A stretch of 64,000 nt of DNA from JAEUJM01 sp041918615 (GTDB lineage: Bacteria > Actinomycetota > Acidimicrobiia > Acidimicrobiales > DATDAH01): contig JAYRVH010000047.1 in NCBI GenBank assembly GCA_041918615.1, positions 26,199 through 90,198 on the forward strand. The letters are read 5' to 3'. Of this stretch, positions 34,056 to 43,180 are shown piece after piece (within the stretch, counting starts at the first letter, position 1; each line of letters starts with the position of its first letter). The translations under genes were made by a program, and so were the position numbers. Below the pieces are notes generated by a model, which was given only the letters and a program-made list of their open reading frames with translations, was not told where the DNA came from and made no database searches.

Positions 34056-36716
34056 CTACCGATCGACGAACGCGTCCAACGGGCCCAGGCCAGCTCCTCG
34101 GTCCACGCCGAGGCCGTGCAGCCATCGACGTTGGCGCGAGCGGAAGACGGCCTTCCACAAGGAGTCGGCGACGAGCACCGCTGGAGCCGAGAGGGCGACG
34201 ACCACCCAGCCGGCCGCGGACGGCGGGGCCTGGCCGAGCAGCCGGGCGAGCGGCGCGAACCCCACGAAGGCAGCTGCGAGCAGCACCTCGAACCCGACCG
34301 CCCAGAGCAGGAGACGGTTGGTGGTCCAGCCGAGTCGGCCCGGCCAGTGAGTCGTGCTCCGGCACGCGAAGGCGTTGGCCATCTGGCCCACCACCACCGA
34401 GGTGAAGGCCGCCCCTGACGCGGCGTAGAGCACGTGGCCCTCGGGGAAGGGATCGCCGGGGCGCCAGCCGGCGGCGAACATGACCGTCACGAAGGCGACC
34501 ATCTCCATCAGCGCCTCGGTGGGCCCGAGCACGCCGAACGCACGCAGGGCCACCGTCCGGTTGATCAGCCGACCCTTGGTCGGTGGGCGGTCGAGGATCC
34601 CGGCCGCGGGAGGCTCACCACCGAGAGCGACGGCGGGAAGCGTGTCGGTGCCGATGTCGAGGGCCAGCACCTGCAGGACGCCGAGAGCCAGCGGGAAGCG
34701 GCCCCCCGACAGGGCCCACACCACGAAAGGCGTCAGCTCGGCCACGTTGTCGGTGAGGTGGTAGGTGAGGAACCTCCGCATGTTGGCGAAGGTCGCCCGA
34801 CCCTGCTCGACCGCGGCCACGATCGTGGCGAAGTCGTCGTCGAGGAGCACGAGGTCGGCCGCGTCCCGAGCCACGTCGGTGCCCGACCGGCCCATGGCGA
34901 TCCCGATGTCAGCTTCCTGGAGCGCGGGCCCGTCGTTGACACCGTCGCCCGTCATCGCCACGGTGTGGCCGCGACCTCGTAGGGCGCGGGCGATGCGCAG
35001 CTTGTCCTCGGGGGCGACCCGGCTGATCACGATCCCGTCGTGATCGATCAATGCGCCGAGCACGTCGTCGTCGGCCGGCAGCTCGTCACCGGTGACGACC
35101 GGGTCGCCGGGACGCCGGAGCCCCACCTCGTCCGCGATCGCCTTCGCCGTGGCGGGGTGGTCACCGGTCACCATGGCGACCGCGAGCCCGGCGCGACGAC
35201 AGGCCGCTAGGGCATGGGCCGCGCCCGCACGAGGCGGGTCCTCGAGCGCCGCAAGGCCCAGCAACTCGAGATCGCGCTCGGCTTCGTCGGCGCTGTCGGG
35301 CCCGTCGTCCACCCGTGTCGCCATGGCGATCACGCGCAGCCCCTGGGCCGCCAGGTCGTCGAGCGCCGCTTGGGCATCGCCGACGTCCCGGCAGAGCGGC
35401 AACACCGCGTCGGGCGCGCCCTTCACGACGACCCGGCCCTCCCGGATCACCGACATGCGCCGCCGACGCGGGTCGAAGGGAAAGACCCGGTCAGGGACCA
35501 CTTTCCGCATCGCTTCCGTGTCGACACCGATGCGGCGGGCGAAGACGTCGAGGGCGACCTCCATGGGGTCACCCTGGGTGGTCCAGACCCCCTCGCGCCG
35601 GACGGCGTAGCCCGTGGAGCAGGCGGCGGCCGCCCATGCCGCGTCGGCGGCGGCGGCCCGGCTGCCCGCCGCTCCCTCGATCACCCGCCCCTCGGGGTCG
35701 TAGCCGGATCCTTCGATCTCGACCGTGCCGACCCGGGTCCACACCCGGACGACCTGCATCTCGTTGCGCGTGAGGGTGCCGGTCTTGTCGGAGCAGATGA
35801 AGGTGGTGGAGCCCAGCGTCTCGACGGACTCGAGGCGGCGCACGAGCGCGTGGCGGGCCGCCATCCGCTGGGCGCCCACCGCCAGCGACAGCGTGACGGT
35901 GGGCAGGAGGCCGCACGGCACCACGGCCACCGTGACCCCCACGGCGAACAGGAACCCGTCGCTCGCCGGCTGCCCGAGCAGGAGCGACAGCACGAAGAAC
36001 AACGAACCCAGTGAGAGCGCGAGGGTCGCCAGCGTGCGGACGACGCGCTGGATCTCGCGATGGAGCGGTGTGCGCGGACGCTCCGCCTCGGTGGTGAGCC
36101 GTGCGATCGAGGCCAACCGGGTGTCTGCGGCGATGGCGGTCACGGTGCCGAACCCCGCACCCTCGACGAGGAAGGTCCCGGCGAACAACACGTCGTCGGC
36201 CTCCGCGGGGGTGGGGACGCTCTCGCCGGTGAGCGTCGAGGTGTTCACCAGGATCCCGTGTGCCTCACCGAGGGTGAGGTCGGCCGAGACCCGGTCGCCC
36301 GGCTCGAGCAGCACGGTGTCGCCGACCACGAGCTCGCGTGCGTCGATGTCCCACTGGTGTCCGTCGCGCACGACGGTGGCACGCCGCGGGAGGAGGTCGC
36401 GGAGGCTCGCAGCGGCGCGTTCGGCCCGGTGCTCCTGGCCGAAGGCGAACAACCCGTTGAGCACGATGACCGCGAAGATGGCCACCCCCAGCGGTGCCAG
36501 ACCGCCGAGGAGGGCCAGCGCGCCGGCGACCCACAACATGATGGCGAAGAGGTTGACGAACTCTGCGGCCAGCTTCCGCCACGAAGGGACGGTGCGCGGT
36601 GGTGGCAGCGCGTTCGGTCCGTCTGCCTCCTGGCGCCGCGTGGCTTCCGCGGCCGTCAGCCCCGAGGGCGCGCGCCGCGGGGCACCCGATGGCTCACCTC
36701 GCTCGGTCACCGACAC
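34056..36716 (-). CDS. P2-type cation-transporting ATPase with PCGLL in place of PEGLL
   Basis: An 886-aa P-type ATPase. It has TLTGESVP in the actuator domain, CSDKTGTLT with phosphorylated Asp at about 310, KGAPD nucleotide-binding, MVTGDHPATAKAIA and MTGDGVNDGPAL, and ten membrane segments in the P2 (Ca/Na) layout. The M4 ion site reads VVPCGLLPTVT (Cys at about 268) where P2 pumps normally have PEGL. It resembles mycobacterial CtpF in overall layout. GTG at 36716 is chosen: GAGGAT as -10 lies six bases upstream, and a DosR-like box sits 21 bases before that. It is divergent from a cupredoxin lipoprotein. Confidence 0.9.
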   Translation of the reverse strand: MSVTERGEPSGAPRRAPSGLTAAEATRRQEADGPNALPPPRTVPSWRKLAAEFVNLFAIMLWVAGALALLGGLAPLGVAIFAVIVLNGLFAFGQEHRAERAAASLRDLLPRRATVVRDGHQWDIDARELVVGDTVLLEPGDRVSADLTLGEAHGILVNTSTLTGESVPTPAEADDVLFAGTFLVEGAGFGTVTAIAADTRLASIARLTTEAERPRTPLHREIQRVVRTLATLALSLGSLFFVLSLLLGQPASDGFLFAVGVTVAVVPCGLLPTVTLSLAVGAQRMAARHALVRRLESVETLGSTTFICSDKTGTLTRNEMQVVRVWTRVGTVEIEGSGYDPEGRVIEGAAGSRAAAADAAWAAAACSTGYAVRREGVWTTQGDPMEVALDVFARRIGVDTEAMRKVVPDRVFPFDPRRRRMSVIREGRVVVKGAPDAVLPLCRDVGDAQAALDDLAAQGLRVIAMATRVDDGPDSADEAERDLELLGLAALEDPPRAGAAHALAACRRAGLAVAMVTGDHPATAKAIADEVGLRRPGDPVVTGDELPADDDVLGALIDHDGIVISRVAPEDKLRIARALRGRGHTVAMTGDGVNDGPALQEADIGIAMGRSGTDVARDAADLVLLDDDFATIVAAVEQGRATFANMRRFLTYHLTDNVAELTPFVVWALSGGRFPLALGVLQVLALDIGTDTLPAVALGGEPPAAGILDRPPTKGRLINRTVALRAFGVLGPTEALMEMVAFVTVMFAAGWRPGDPFPEGHVLYAASGAAFTSVVVGQMANAFACRSTTHWPGRLGWTTNRLLLWAVGFEVLLAAAFVGFAPLARLLGQAPPSAAGWVVVALSAPAVLVADSLWKAVFRSRQRRWLHGLGVDRGAGLGPLDAFVDR

Positions 36717-36749
36717 GACGCCATCCTCCACGGCACGGCCCACGAAGCA

Positions 36750-36769
36750 CCAGAGGCGAGAGTCCCGAG
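36750..36769 (-). promoter_or_regulatory. DosR-like box upstream of the P-type ATPase
   Basis: On the minus strand CTCGGGACTCTCGCCTCTGG. It is followed by 21 bases, GAGGAT and six bases to the GTG. It matches the other boxes at most positions; the gap is one base longer. Confidence 0.5.
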
Positions 36770-36838
36770 ATCACCGGCGAGCGCCGCGGCATTGACGTAG
36801 CGTCTGGCTCACACCAACCGTGAATGCCTGGGGGCCCC

Positions 36839-37348
36839 ATGTCCAAACGCCTGTTCCTGATCATCTTGCTCCTGCCGCTCCTGTCCGGCCTTGCGGCCTG
36901 CGGGAGCGACAGCGACGACGAGTCGTCCTCGTCGGAGACCACCGAGGCCACCTCGGGCGACGAGGCGGAGTGCACCACCGACGGCGCCACCGACGCCGGC
37001 GCCGACAGCTCCATCGACGCGGCCCTCGGCGAGTGGTACGTGACCATCGAGCCCACCGAGGTGCCGGCGGGCGTGGTCTCGATCGTCGCCGACAACCAGA
37101 GCGAGAGCTCACAGGTGCACGAGCTGGTGGTCGTCGAGGCCGACGGCATCGACTCGCTCGAGGTCGACGGCACCACGGTGTCCGAGGAGGCGCTCGGCGA
37201 CACGGTCGTGGGTGAGATCGCCGAGTTCGCCGCCGGCCAGACGTGCGACGCCAACTTCGAGCTGGCCGCGGGCAGCTACGTGCTGTTCTGCAACCTCCCC
37301 GACCACTTCGCGCAGGGCATGGCCGCCGAGCTCACGGTGGCCGGCTGA
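36839..37348 (+). CDS. Cupredoxin-like lipoprotein
   Basis: A 169-aa exported lipoprotein. The signal peptide MSKRLFLIILLLPLLSGLAAC ends in a lipobox with Cys21, followed by a Ser/Asp/Glu-rich linker. The mature domain has type-1 copper ligands in cupredoxin order: His94 in SQVHELVVV, then Cys151, His156 and Met161 in the C-terminal CNLPDHFAQGM loop. It probably carries electrons or binds copper at the outer face of the membrane. The ATG is preferred to an in-frame one five codons upstream because it gives a proper signal peptide. It is divergent from the P-type ATPase, sharing the promoter region with the DosR-like box. Confidence 0.87.
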   Translation: MSKRLFLIILLLPLLSGLAACGSDSDDESSSSETTEATSGDEAECTTDGATDAGADSSIDAALGEWYVTIEPTEVPAGVVSIVADNQSESSQVHELVVVEADGIDSLEVDGTTVSEEALGDTVVGEIAEFAAGQTCDANFELAAGSYVLFCNLPDHFAQGMAAELTVAG

Positions 37349-37350
37349 CC

Positions 37351-37370
37351 AAAGGGACCTTGTCCTCTGT
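37351..37370 (+). promoter_or_regulatory. DosR-like box upstream of the universal stress / M50 / PEP synthase operon
   Basis: AAAGGGACCTTGTCCTCTGT. The GGGACCTT half and the CTCTG end match the other boxes. A less perfect hexamer TTCAGT follows 20 bases later, predicting a start near 37403, about 45 bases before the GTG. Confidence 0.45.
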
Positions 37371-37447
37371 CCGGGGGACGAGGTTCGCGGTTCAGTCCGA
37401 GGTGAGGGGTCGGCACGTGCGTTGTCGTCTCCCCGTCGGGAGGAAAC

Positions 37448-37879
37448 GTGGCAACCATCCTGGGCGCGGTCGACGGTTCGTCGATCGGAGACGACGCGCT
37501 GCGCTGGGCGGTGGCCCTGCTGGGGTTGGCGCACGAGTGGGAGGTGTTGACGGTCGTGTCCCCCCACGGCCAGACCGTCGACGCTATGGCGCGCCTCGAC
37601 CCGCCGGTCATCTCCGACCGCCAGCTCGCCGAGGCGCTCGCCACCGCCGAGCAACACGCGCTCGACCTCGCCGTCTCGCTGGGGCTCACGGGCGATGTCC
37701 GCATCGAGACCGGTGCGCCCGGCCCGACGATCTGCACCGTGGCGACCGCGCTACCGGCAGATCTCATCGTGATCGGCTCGCACGGACGTGGGCCCCTCGG
37801 CCGTGCGGTCCTCGGCTCGGTGAGCAGCCATGTGGTCACCCATGCCCCGTGCGCCGTGCTGGTCGACCGGACGCCATGA
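37448..37879 (+). CDS. Universal stress protein (UspA family)
   Basis: A 143-aa USP domain: MATILGAVDGSSIGDDALRWAVALL at the start and the ATP-binding loop GSHGRGPLGRAVLGSVSSHVVTHA at the end. A strong GGGAGG precedes the GTG, so unlike many genes here it has a leader. A DosR-like box lies about 90 bases upstream. The stop overlaps the start of the M50 protease gene (ATGA), making a coupled stress operon with the protease and the PEP synthase. Confidence 0.94.
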   Translation: MATILGAVDGSSIGDDALRWAVALLGLAHEWEVLTVVSPHGQTVDAMARLDPPVISDRQLAEALATAEQHALDLAVSLGLTGDVRIETGAPGPTICTVATALPADLIVIGSHGRGPLGRAVLGSVSSHVVTHAPCAVLVDRTP

Positions 37880-39003
37880 GTGCGCCCGGGCGACCTCCGC
37901 CGGGACGCCTCCCGGACCGGGGTTCGCGATGGTCGCTCTCACTGGGCCACCTGGCCGGCATCGACGTGCGCGTCCACGTCACGTTCGCGATCCTGCTCGG
38001 GCTCGTCCTCGCCACATCGGGCGAGGTGCAGGGCGGTGCCCCCGCGGCCGTGGGTTGGCTCGTCCTCGTCTTCTCCTGCGTGCTGATCCACGAGCTGTCG
38101 CACTGCGCCGTCGCGCGCCGGCGTGGCGTGGGGGTCGACGAGATCATGCTGCTCCCGATCGGCGGGGTGTCCCGCATGGATCGACTGCCCGAGTCCCCGG
38201 CGAGCGAGCTCGCCATCGCCATCGCCGGGCCGCTGGCCAGCATCGGCCTGGCCCTCCTCGCCGCCACGGTCACCCTCGGCCGGGGCGACGCTGTGCTGCC
38301 GGTGGAGATGTTCACGGGCCCGCTGCCGACGAGGCTCTTCTGGTTCAACCTGCTGCTCGGCGGCTTCAACCTGCTTCCCGCCTTCCCGCTGGACGGTGGC
38401 CGCGTTTTCCGGGCGTTGCTCGAGCGGCGCATGGACCTCGAGCAGGCGACCCACCGCGCCGCCCGCCTCGGCAGGAGCATCGCCGTGGTGCTGGTGGTCG
38501 TGGGCGTCCTCCTCAACGTGTGGCTGATCGTGATCGGGGTGTTCATCTATCTGGGGGCGGGCGCCGAGGAGGCCGTCACCGTCCTTCACCAGCGCCTCGC
38601 CGGGCGGCACGTCTCCGACCTGATGCTGCTCGACCCGATGGTCCTCGAGGCGGGGTCCCCGGCCGGTGAGGTCGTTCCCCGTCTGCGCCACACGGCGCAG
38701 CGGGTCTTCCCGGTCGTCGACGGTGGCTGGTACCGCGGGATGATCTCGGCCCGCACCCTCGAGACGACGGCGCCCACGGCGCGCGTCGGCGATCTGATCG
38801 ACGCGCGCACCTCATCGGTCACCGACGACGAACCCGTGGAGGACGGCGTGCTCGAACTCCTCCAGACCTCACCCCACCACGCGGTGTCGGTCCTGCACGA
38901 CGCCCGGGTGGTGGGCCTGTTGACGATGGACGACGTCCGCCATCTGCTCGAACAGCCGCCCCCGCCGCAACCGCTCCCCCCACACCCACCCCCGCCGCGA
39001 TAG
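37876..39003 (+). CDS. Site-2-protease (M50) zinc metalloprotease with CBS domains, Rip3-like
   Basis: A 375-aa integral membrane protease. HELSH (residues 72-76) supplies the zinc ligands and catalytic Glu, and the third ligand is in NLLPAFPLDGGRVF. At least five membrane segments occupy the first 220 residues, followed by a CBS pair (HVSDLMLLDPMVLEAGS..., VGDLIDARTSSVTDDEPVEDG...) that may sense adenosine nucleotides. It ends in a Pro-rich tail. It resembles mycobacterial Rip3 (Rv2625c), a member of the DosR regulon. Such proteases cut membrane-bound regulators. Confidence 0.92.
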   Translation: MSAPGRPPPGRLPDRGSRWSLSLGHLAGIDVRVHVTFAILLGLVLATSGEVQGGAPAAVGWLVLVFSCVLIHELSHCAVARRRGVGVDEIMLLPIGGVSRMDRLPESPASELAIAIAGPLASIGLALLAATVTLGRGDAVLPVEMFTGPLPTRLFWFNLLLGGFNLLPAFPLDGGRVFRALLERRMDLEQATHRAARLGRSIAVVLVVVGVLLNVWLIVIGVFIYLGAGAEEAVTVLHQRLAGRHVSDLMLLDPMVLEAGSPAGEVVPRLRHTAQRVFPVVDGGWYRGMISARTLETTAPTARVGDLIDARTSSVTDDEPVEDGVLELLQTSPHHAVSVLHDARVVGLLTMDDVRHLLEQPPPPQPLPPHPPPPR

Positions 39004-39045
39004 GTGCGTCGAGCACCCGTCCGGCCGAGAACCCGAGGTTCAGAG

Positions 39046-41391
39046 ATGGCACCTGACACCACGACCGACCCGCACCCCGTCATCGCGCTCGACCGCCTCC
39101 GCCGGGACTCGGTAGCGGTCGCCGGGGGCAAGGGCGCCAACCTCGGCGAGTTGCTGTCCGGCGGCTTCCCGGTGCCGGCCGGCTTCGTCGTGACGGCCGG
39201 CGCCTACGTCGAGGCCATGGACGCCGGCGGGGTCCGCGAGGAGCTTCTCCGGGTTGCACGCTCGGTCGAGACCTCGGACCCCGATTCACTCCAGGGGGCA
39301 TCGGACCGCTGCCGGGCCCTCGTGCACGAGGCGTCCATGCCCGACGATCTGCGGGCCGCGGTCGTCCAGGCGTACGGGGGCCTGGGGGACGATGCCGTGG
39401 TCGCGGTCCGGTCCTCGGCGACGGCCGAGGACGCCGCCGGCACCTCGTTCGCCGGCATGAACGAGACCTTCACCAACATCGGCGGGGCGGCGGGCCTGCT
39501 CACCGCCATCGTCGACTGTTGGGCCTCTGCCTTCAGCCCGCGGGTGCTCGCGTACCGGGCCGGCCAGCACCTCGACGACGAACCGCAGATCGCCGTGGTG
39601 GTGCAGCAGATGGTCGAGGCAGTGGCCTCTGGGGTCATGTTCACGGTGAACCCGGCGAACGGTGACCGCCGGGTGCTCGTCATCGAGGGCGCGCCCGGCC
39701 AGGGCGAGGTCGTGGTCGGCGGACAGGTGCAGCCCGACTTCTACCTCGTGGCCAAGGACACGCTCGACATCCGCGAGGTGCGGGTGGGCGACAAGACCCA
39801 CAAGATCATCCGCGGCGACGACGGCAGCGACCGCACCGTGGCCCTCGAGGGGGACGACCGGACCCGGCGTGTCCTCACCGACGAGCAGGTCGTGGAGGTG
39901 GCCGGCCTCGGGCGCAGGGTCGAGGCCCACTACGGGTCACCCCAGGACATCGAGTGGGTCTTCTCCCCGGACGGGAGCCTCCTGCTGGTGCAGTCGCGTC
40001 CGATCACCACCCTCCACGACGCCGGCACCGGGCCCGGCCCGGCCGCACCGCCCGCGACCGGCGCGTCGCCGGGTGGCGAGGGGACAGCCGACGGAGAGGT
40101 GATCGTCCGCGGCCTCGCGGCCGCGCCGGGAATCGCCCAGGGTCGCGCCCGGGTCCTCACCTCGGTGAAGGACGGGCAACGCCTCCAGGACGGCGAGATC
40201 CTCGTTGCCCCGATGACGAACCCCGACTGGGTCCCCACCATCCGACGCGCCGCCGGTCTCGTCACCGACGGGGGCGGCATGACCTGCCACGCCGCCATCG
40301 TCAGCCGCGAGTTGGGCGTACCCGCGATCGTCGGCACCCGGACCGCCACCACCGTGCTCCGCGACGGCGAGATGATCACGATCGACGGGGCGCAGGGGGT
40401 GGTGCGCGCGGGCATCGTCGACACGCCGGCCGCGAAGGCCGCCGCGCCACCCACGGTTCCGGCAACCGCAGTGGAGGCCCACCCGGAGGCTCTCGCCACC
40501 CGCCTGTACGTGAACCTCGCCATCGCGGACCGTGCCGAGGAGGTCGCCGCGCTCCCTGTCGACGGCGTGGGGCTGCTGCGGGCCGAGTTCATGATCACCG
40601 ATGCGCTGGGGGGCGTGCACCCCAAGAAGCTCCTTGCCGAGGGCCGCCGGCAGGAGTTCGTGGACGCCATGGTCGACTCGGTCGGGCGGGTCACCCGCGC
40701 CTTCACCCCGCGTCCCGTCGTGTACCGCACGATGGACTTCCGGACCAACGAGTTCCGGGGTCTCGAGGGTGGCGCCGACTACGAGCCCGAGGAGAACAAC
40801 CCGATGATCGGCTACCGGGGCTGCTACCGGTACGTGCGGGAGCCGGACGTGTTCGCGATGGAGCTCGAGGTGCTGGCACGCGTGCGGGAGGAGACCCCCA
40901 ACCTCCACATCATGTTGCCGTTCGTGCGCACCCTCTGGGAGCTCGAGGCCTGTCTGGACCTCGTGGACGCCAGCCCACTCGGCTCGCAGCGGGGCCTCCA
41001 CCGCTGGGTGATGGCCGAGGTCCCGTCGGTGGTGTACCGCATCGCCGACTACGCCGCCCTCGGCATCGACGGCGTCTCGATCGGGTCGAACGACCTGACC
41101 CAACTCGTGCTCGGCGTCGACCGCGACTCCGAGACCTGCGCCGAGTTGTTCGACGAGGGCGACACCGCCGTGCTTGCCGCCATCGAGGCGATCATCGGGG
41201 CGTGCCGGGAGGCCGGCCTGACCAGTTCGCTGTGCGGCCAGGCGCCGTCGAACCGGCCCGAGTTCGCGGAGCACCTCGTCCGCTTCGGCATCACGTCGGT
41301 GTCGGTGAACCCGGACGCAGCGGCGGCGACTCGCCAGGTGCTGGCGTCGAGCGAGCGACGACTGCTGCTCCAAGCCGTCAGGGACCGCTGA
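39046..41391 (+). CDS. ppsA: Phosphoenolpyruvate synthase (pyruvate, water dikinase)
   Basis: A 781-aa three-domain enzyme making PEP from pyruvate and ATP. The N-terminal ATP-grasp part has GGKGANLGEL and VRSSATAEDAAGTSFAG, the swivelling domain has the phospho-His415 in GGGMTCHAAIVSRELG, and the C-terminal barrel carries SIGSNDLTQL and Cys730 in SLCGQAPS. GAGG seven bases before the ATG supports this start. It follows the M50 gene by 42 bases in the stress operon, consistent with gluconeogenic metabolism during stasis. PPDK is less likely given the length and the PEP-synthase-type TCHA/SLCGQ motifs. Confidence 0.93.
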   Translation: MAPDTTTDPHPVIALDRLRRDSVAVAGGKGANLGELLSGGFPVPAGFVVTAGAYVEAMDAGGVREELLRVARSVETSDPDSLQGASDRCRALVHEASMPDDLRAAVVQAYGGLGDDAVVAVRSSATAEDAAGTSFAGMNETFTNIGGAAGLLTAIVDCWASAFSPRVLAYRAGQHLDDEPQIAVVVQQMVEAVASGVMFTVNPANGDRRVLVIEGAPGQGEVVVGGQVQPDFYLVAKDTLDIREVRVGDKTHKIIRGDDGSDRTVALEGDDRTRRVLTDEQVVEVAGLGRRVEAHYGSPQDIEWVFSPDGSLLLVQSRPITTLHDAGTGPGPAAPPATGASPGGEGTADGEVIVRGLAAAPGIAQGRARVLTSVKDGQRLQDGEILVAPMTNPDWVPTIRRAAGLVTDGGGMTCHAAIVSRELGVPAIVGTRTATTVLRDGEMITIDGAQGVVRAGIVDTPAAKAAAPPTVPATAVEAHPEALATRLYVNLAIADRAEEVAALPVDGVGLLRAEFMITDALGGVHPKKLLAEGRRQEFVDAMVDSVGRVTRAFTPRPVVYRTMDFRTNEFRGLEGGADYEPEENNPMIGYRGCYRYVREPDVFAMELEVLARVREETPNLHIMLPFVRTLWELEACLDLVDASPLGSQRGLHRWVMAEVPSVVYRIADYAALGIDGVSIGSNDLTQLVLGVDRDSETCAELFDEGDTAVLAAIEAIIGACREAGLTSSLCGQAPSNRPEFAEHLVRFGITSVSVNPDAAAATRQVLASSERRLLLQAVRDR

Positions 41392-41448
41392 ACGACCCGG
41401 CTCGCGAGCACCACCGCCGAACCGCCCGGCCGAGCGCCGAGAGCCCGT

Positions 41449-42963
41449 TCAGGCCCCGGTGCCGCTCGGCTCGACCGCTTCGTGCCCTCGTGCGACCAGG
41501 CGATCGAGGGCGACAGGTGTGGCCGCGAAGAGACAGCCGTCGGTCATCACCACGCGGAACGGCACACGTTCACCGTCGACCACGATGGCAAACGACGTCA
41601 TCTGGACCCCGGCCGACACCGGCTCGGCATCGAAGTCCCGCAGCAGTCCGACCTGGTTGACGATGTCGGACAGCAGCACCTCGTTGGGCCAGCCCACCCA
41701 TCGCTGCGCATCGAAGGGCGCCGCCCATTCGGGAGCGTCGACCTCGGTCACCTTGCCTCCCACCAGCCGAACCACGAGGGACTCCTGGCCCGACCATTCC
41801 CGCAGATCACCCAGCAGCGACTCGAGGAGCTCGGGCGAGACCGGCGTTGGCTCTCGAGCGGTGAGCTCGACGGGCACGCCGCCGGACTCGCGCAGGTCGA
41901 GATGACGACGCAGGAGGGCCACCTTCGCCTGCCACACGGCGCGGTTGCGGCCGAGGCTCGCGCCGATGCGGGCGTCCTGTGCCTCCAGCTCGTGCACCGC
42001 GGCGCGCAGGTCGGCCTCGGCCATGTTCAACACGTTGAAGCGCACGGGGAAGGTGACGGGCAACACGTCGACGGAGACGTCGAGGCCGTCGGCGCGGAGC
42101 AGGAGGTCGCCCAGTTCGTGCCAGTTCTGCGGCATGAAGCAGTAGTTGAACGAGACCGTTCCCCCGTAGCTGCGCACCGTCTCGATGAAGCGGTCGCAGT
42201 TGGCCCACACCTCGTCGTAGTCGGCACCAACCCGGACCGCCTCGATCGTCTCGGGCGTTGCTCCGTCGATCGAGAGGGTCACGTCCATCTTCAGGGCCCG
42301 CAGGTAGGCCTCGACCCGGTCATCCCAGACGGTGGCGTTGGTGACCACGTCGACCTTGGGCGGCGAATCGAGCTCGATGAGCATGTCCATGACCCGTCGG
42401 GTCTCCCTCGCGAGGAAGGGCTCGCCACCGGCGAAGGTCGCGTCCTCGAGATGGGGAAGGAAGTCGCGCAGCTCGTCGTAGAAGGCGTCGCCGTACGGGA
42501 CGGCCATGGGCGGCCTGTGCTCGCGCTGGGCCCGGATGGCCGACGACCGGTCGCCGTTGCACTGGATGCACTGGAGGTTGCACGTATTCGACAGCGCGAA
42601 CTCCATGCGCCGCGGCCAGGCGTGGGGCCCGGGGTCATCGGCGTAGCGGTCCCACATCGCCTCGATGCTCCGCGGCCGGTTCCCGATGGCCCGCTCGGCA
42701 CCGCACTCGTCGCAACCCAACGAGTAGTCGAGTGCGTCGAGCGCGGCCGCGATCCGGGCCCGCTCGTCGCCGTCCCAGATCTCGCGGATCGAGTCCTGAC
42801 CGACCACGCCCAAGGCGTGCTGGTCGTTGGCGCAGCAGACGAGGACCCGCCCGTCGGGGGTGAAGCGCAACATGGCGTGCGGCGCCTGGCAGGTCGGCTC
42901 CGCAATTGGAGCCTGGACACGCTCATGATCCTCGCCCGACCCGCGACTGCGTCTTCTGAGCAT
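41449..42963 (-). CDS. Radical SAM protein with N-terminal SPASM-like cysteines
   Basis: A 504-aa radical SAM enzyme. The cluster motif is C128-x3-C132-x2-C135 (SNTCNLQCIQC), followed by FAGGEPFL and DVTLSIDGATPETIE. Unusually, the accessory-cluster region resembling SPASM/twitch (CQAPHAMLRFTPDGRVLVCC, SIREIWDG, GCDECG) lies before the core (Cys 25, 43, 44, 84, 87) instead of after it. The C-terminal part is unassigned. Radical SAM-SPASM proteins usually modify peptides or proteins, but I find no precursor-like small gene alongside. GGGAGAG precedes the ATG. Confidence 0.88.
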   Translation of the reverse strand: MLRRRSRGSGEDHERVQAPIAEPTCQAPHAMLRFTPDGRVLVCCANDQHALGVVGQDSIREIWDGDERARIAAALDALDYSLGCDECGAERAIGNRPRSIEAMWDRYADDPGPHAWPRRMEFALSNTCNLQCIQCNGDRSSAIRAQREHRPPMAVPYGDAFYDELRDFLPHLEDATFAGGEPFLARETRRVMDMLIELDSPPKVDVVTNATVWDDRVEAYLRALKMDVTLSIDGATPETIEAVRVGADYDEVWANCDRFIETVRSYGGTVSFNYCFMPQNWHELGDLLLRADGLDVSVDVLPVTFPVRFNVLNMAEADLRAAVHELEAQDARIGASLGRNRAVWQAKVALLRRHLDLRESGGVPVELTAREPTPVSPELLESLLGDLREWSGQESLVVRLVGGKVTEVDAPEWAAPFDAQRWVGWPNEVLLSDIVNQVGLLRDFDAEPVSAGVQMTSFAIVVDGERVPFRVVMTDGCLFAATPVALDRLVARGHEAVEPSGTGA

Positions 42964-43077
42964 CCGTCTCTCCCTGGAGTCGCCGAGTCCCCGCTCGGCA
43001 CGCGACGACGAGGGTAGGCGTCGTGGGCGGCCCCGACCACCTCGACGCTCGCCGCGTGCCCCGCACGGCCGGGTGGT

Positions 43078-43097
43078 TTCGGGACCTTCGCCCCTGG
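43078..43097 (+). promoter_or_regulatory. DosR-like box upstream of the histone-like gene
   Basis: TTCGGGACCTTCGCCCCTGG, then 20 bases, the -10 hexamer CATCAT (43118-43123) and six bases to a predicted start at 43130. This is the same spacing as at SQR, the hydrolase and the PPOX gene. Confidence 0.6.
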
Positions 43098-43180
43098 CCC
43101 GCCGGATGAGAACCGCCCATCATCGGAGGATCGGGCCGACGACGGCCCTCGACGGGCGAAGGCCCAGGAGGCAAGGGGCG

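Noticed and set aside
42964..43180. A peptide precursor (RiPP) gene for the radical SAM protein
   Set aside because: The only short frames there are Arg/Pro-rich shadows without a ribosome binding site or leader/core pattern.
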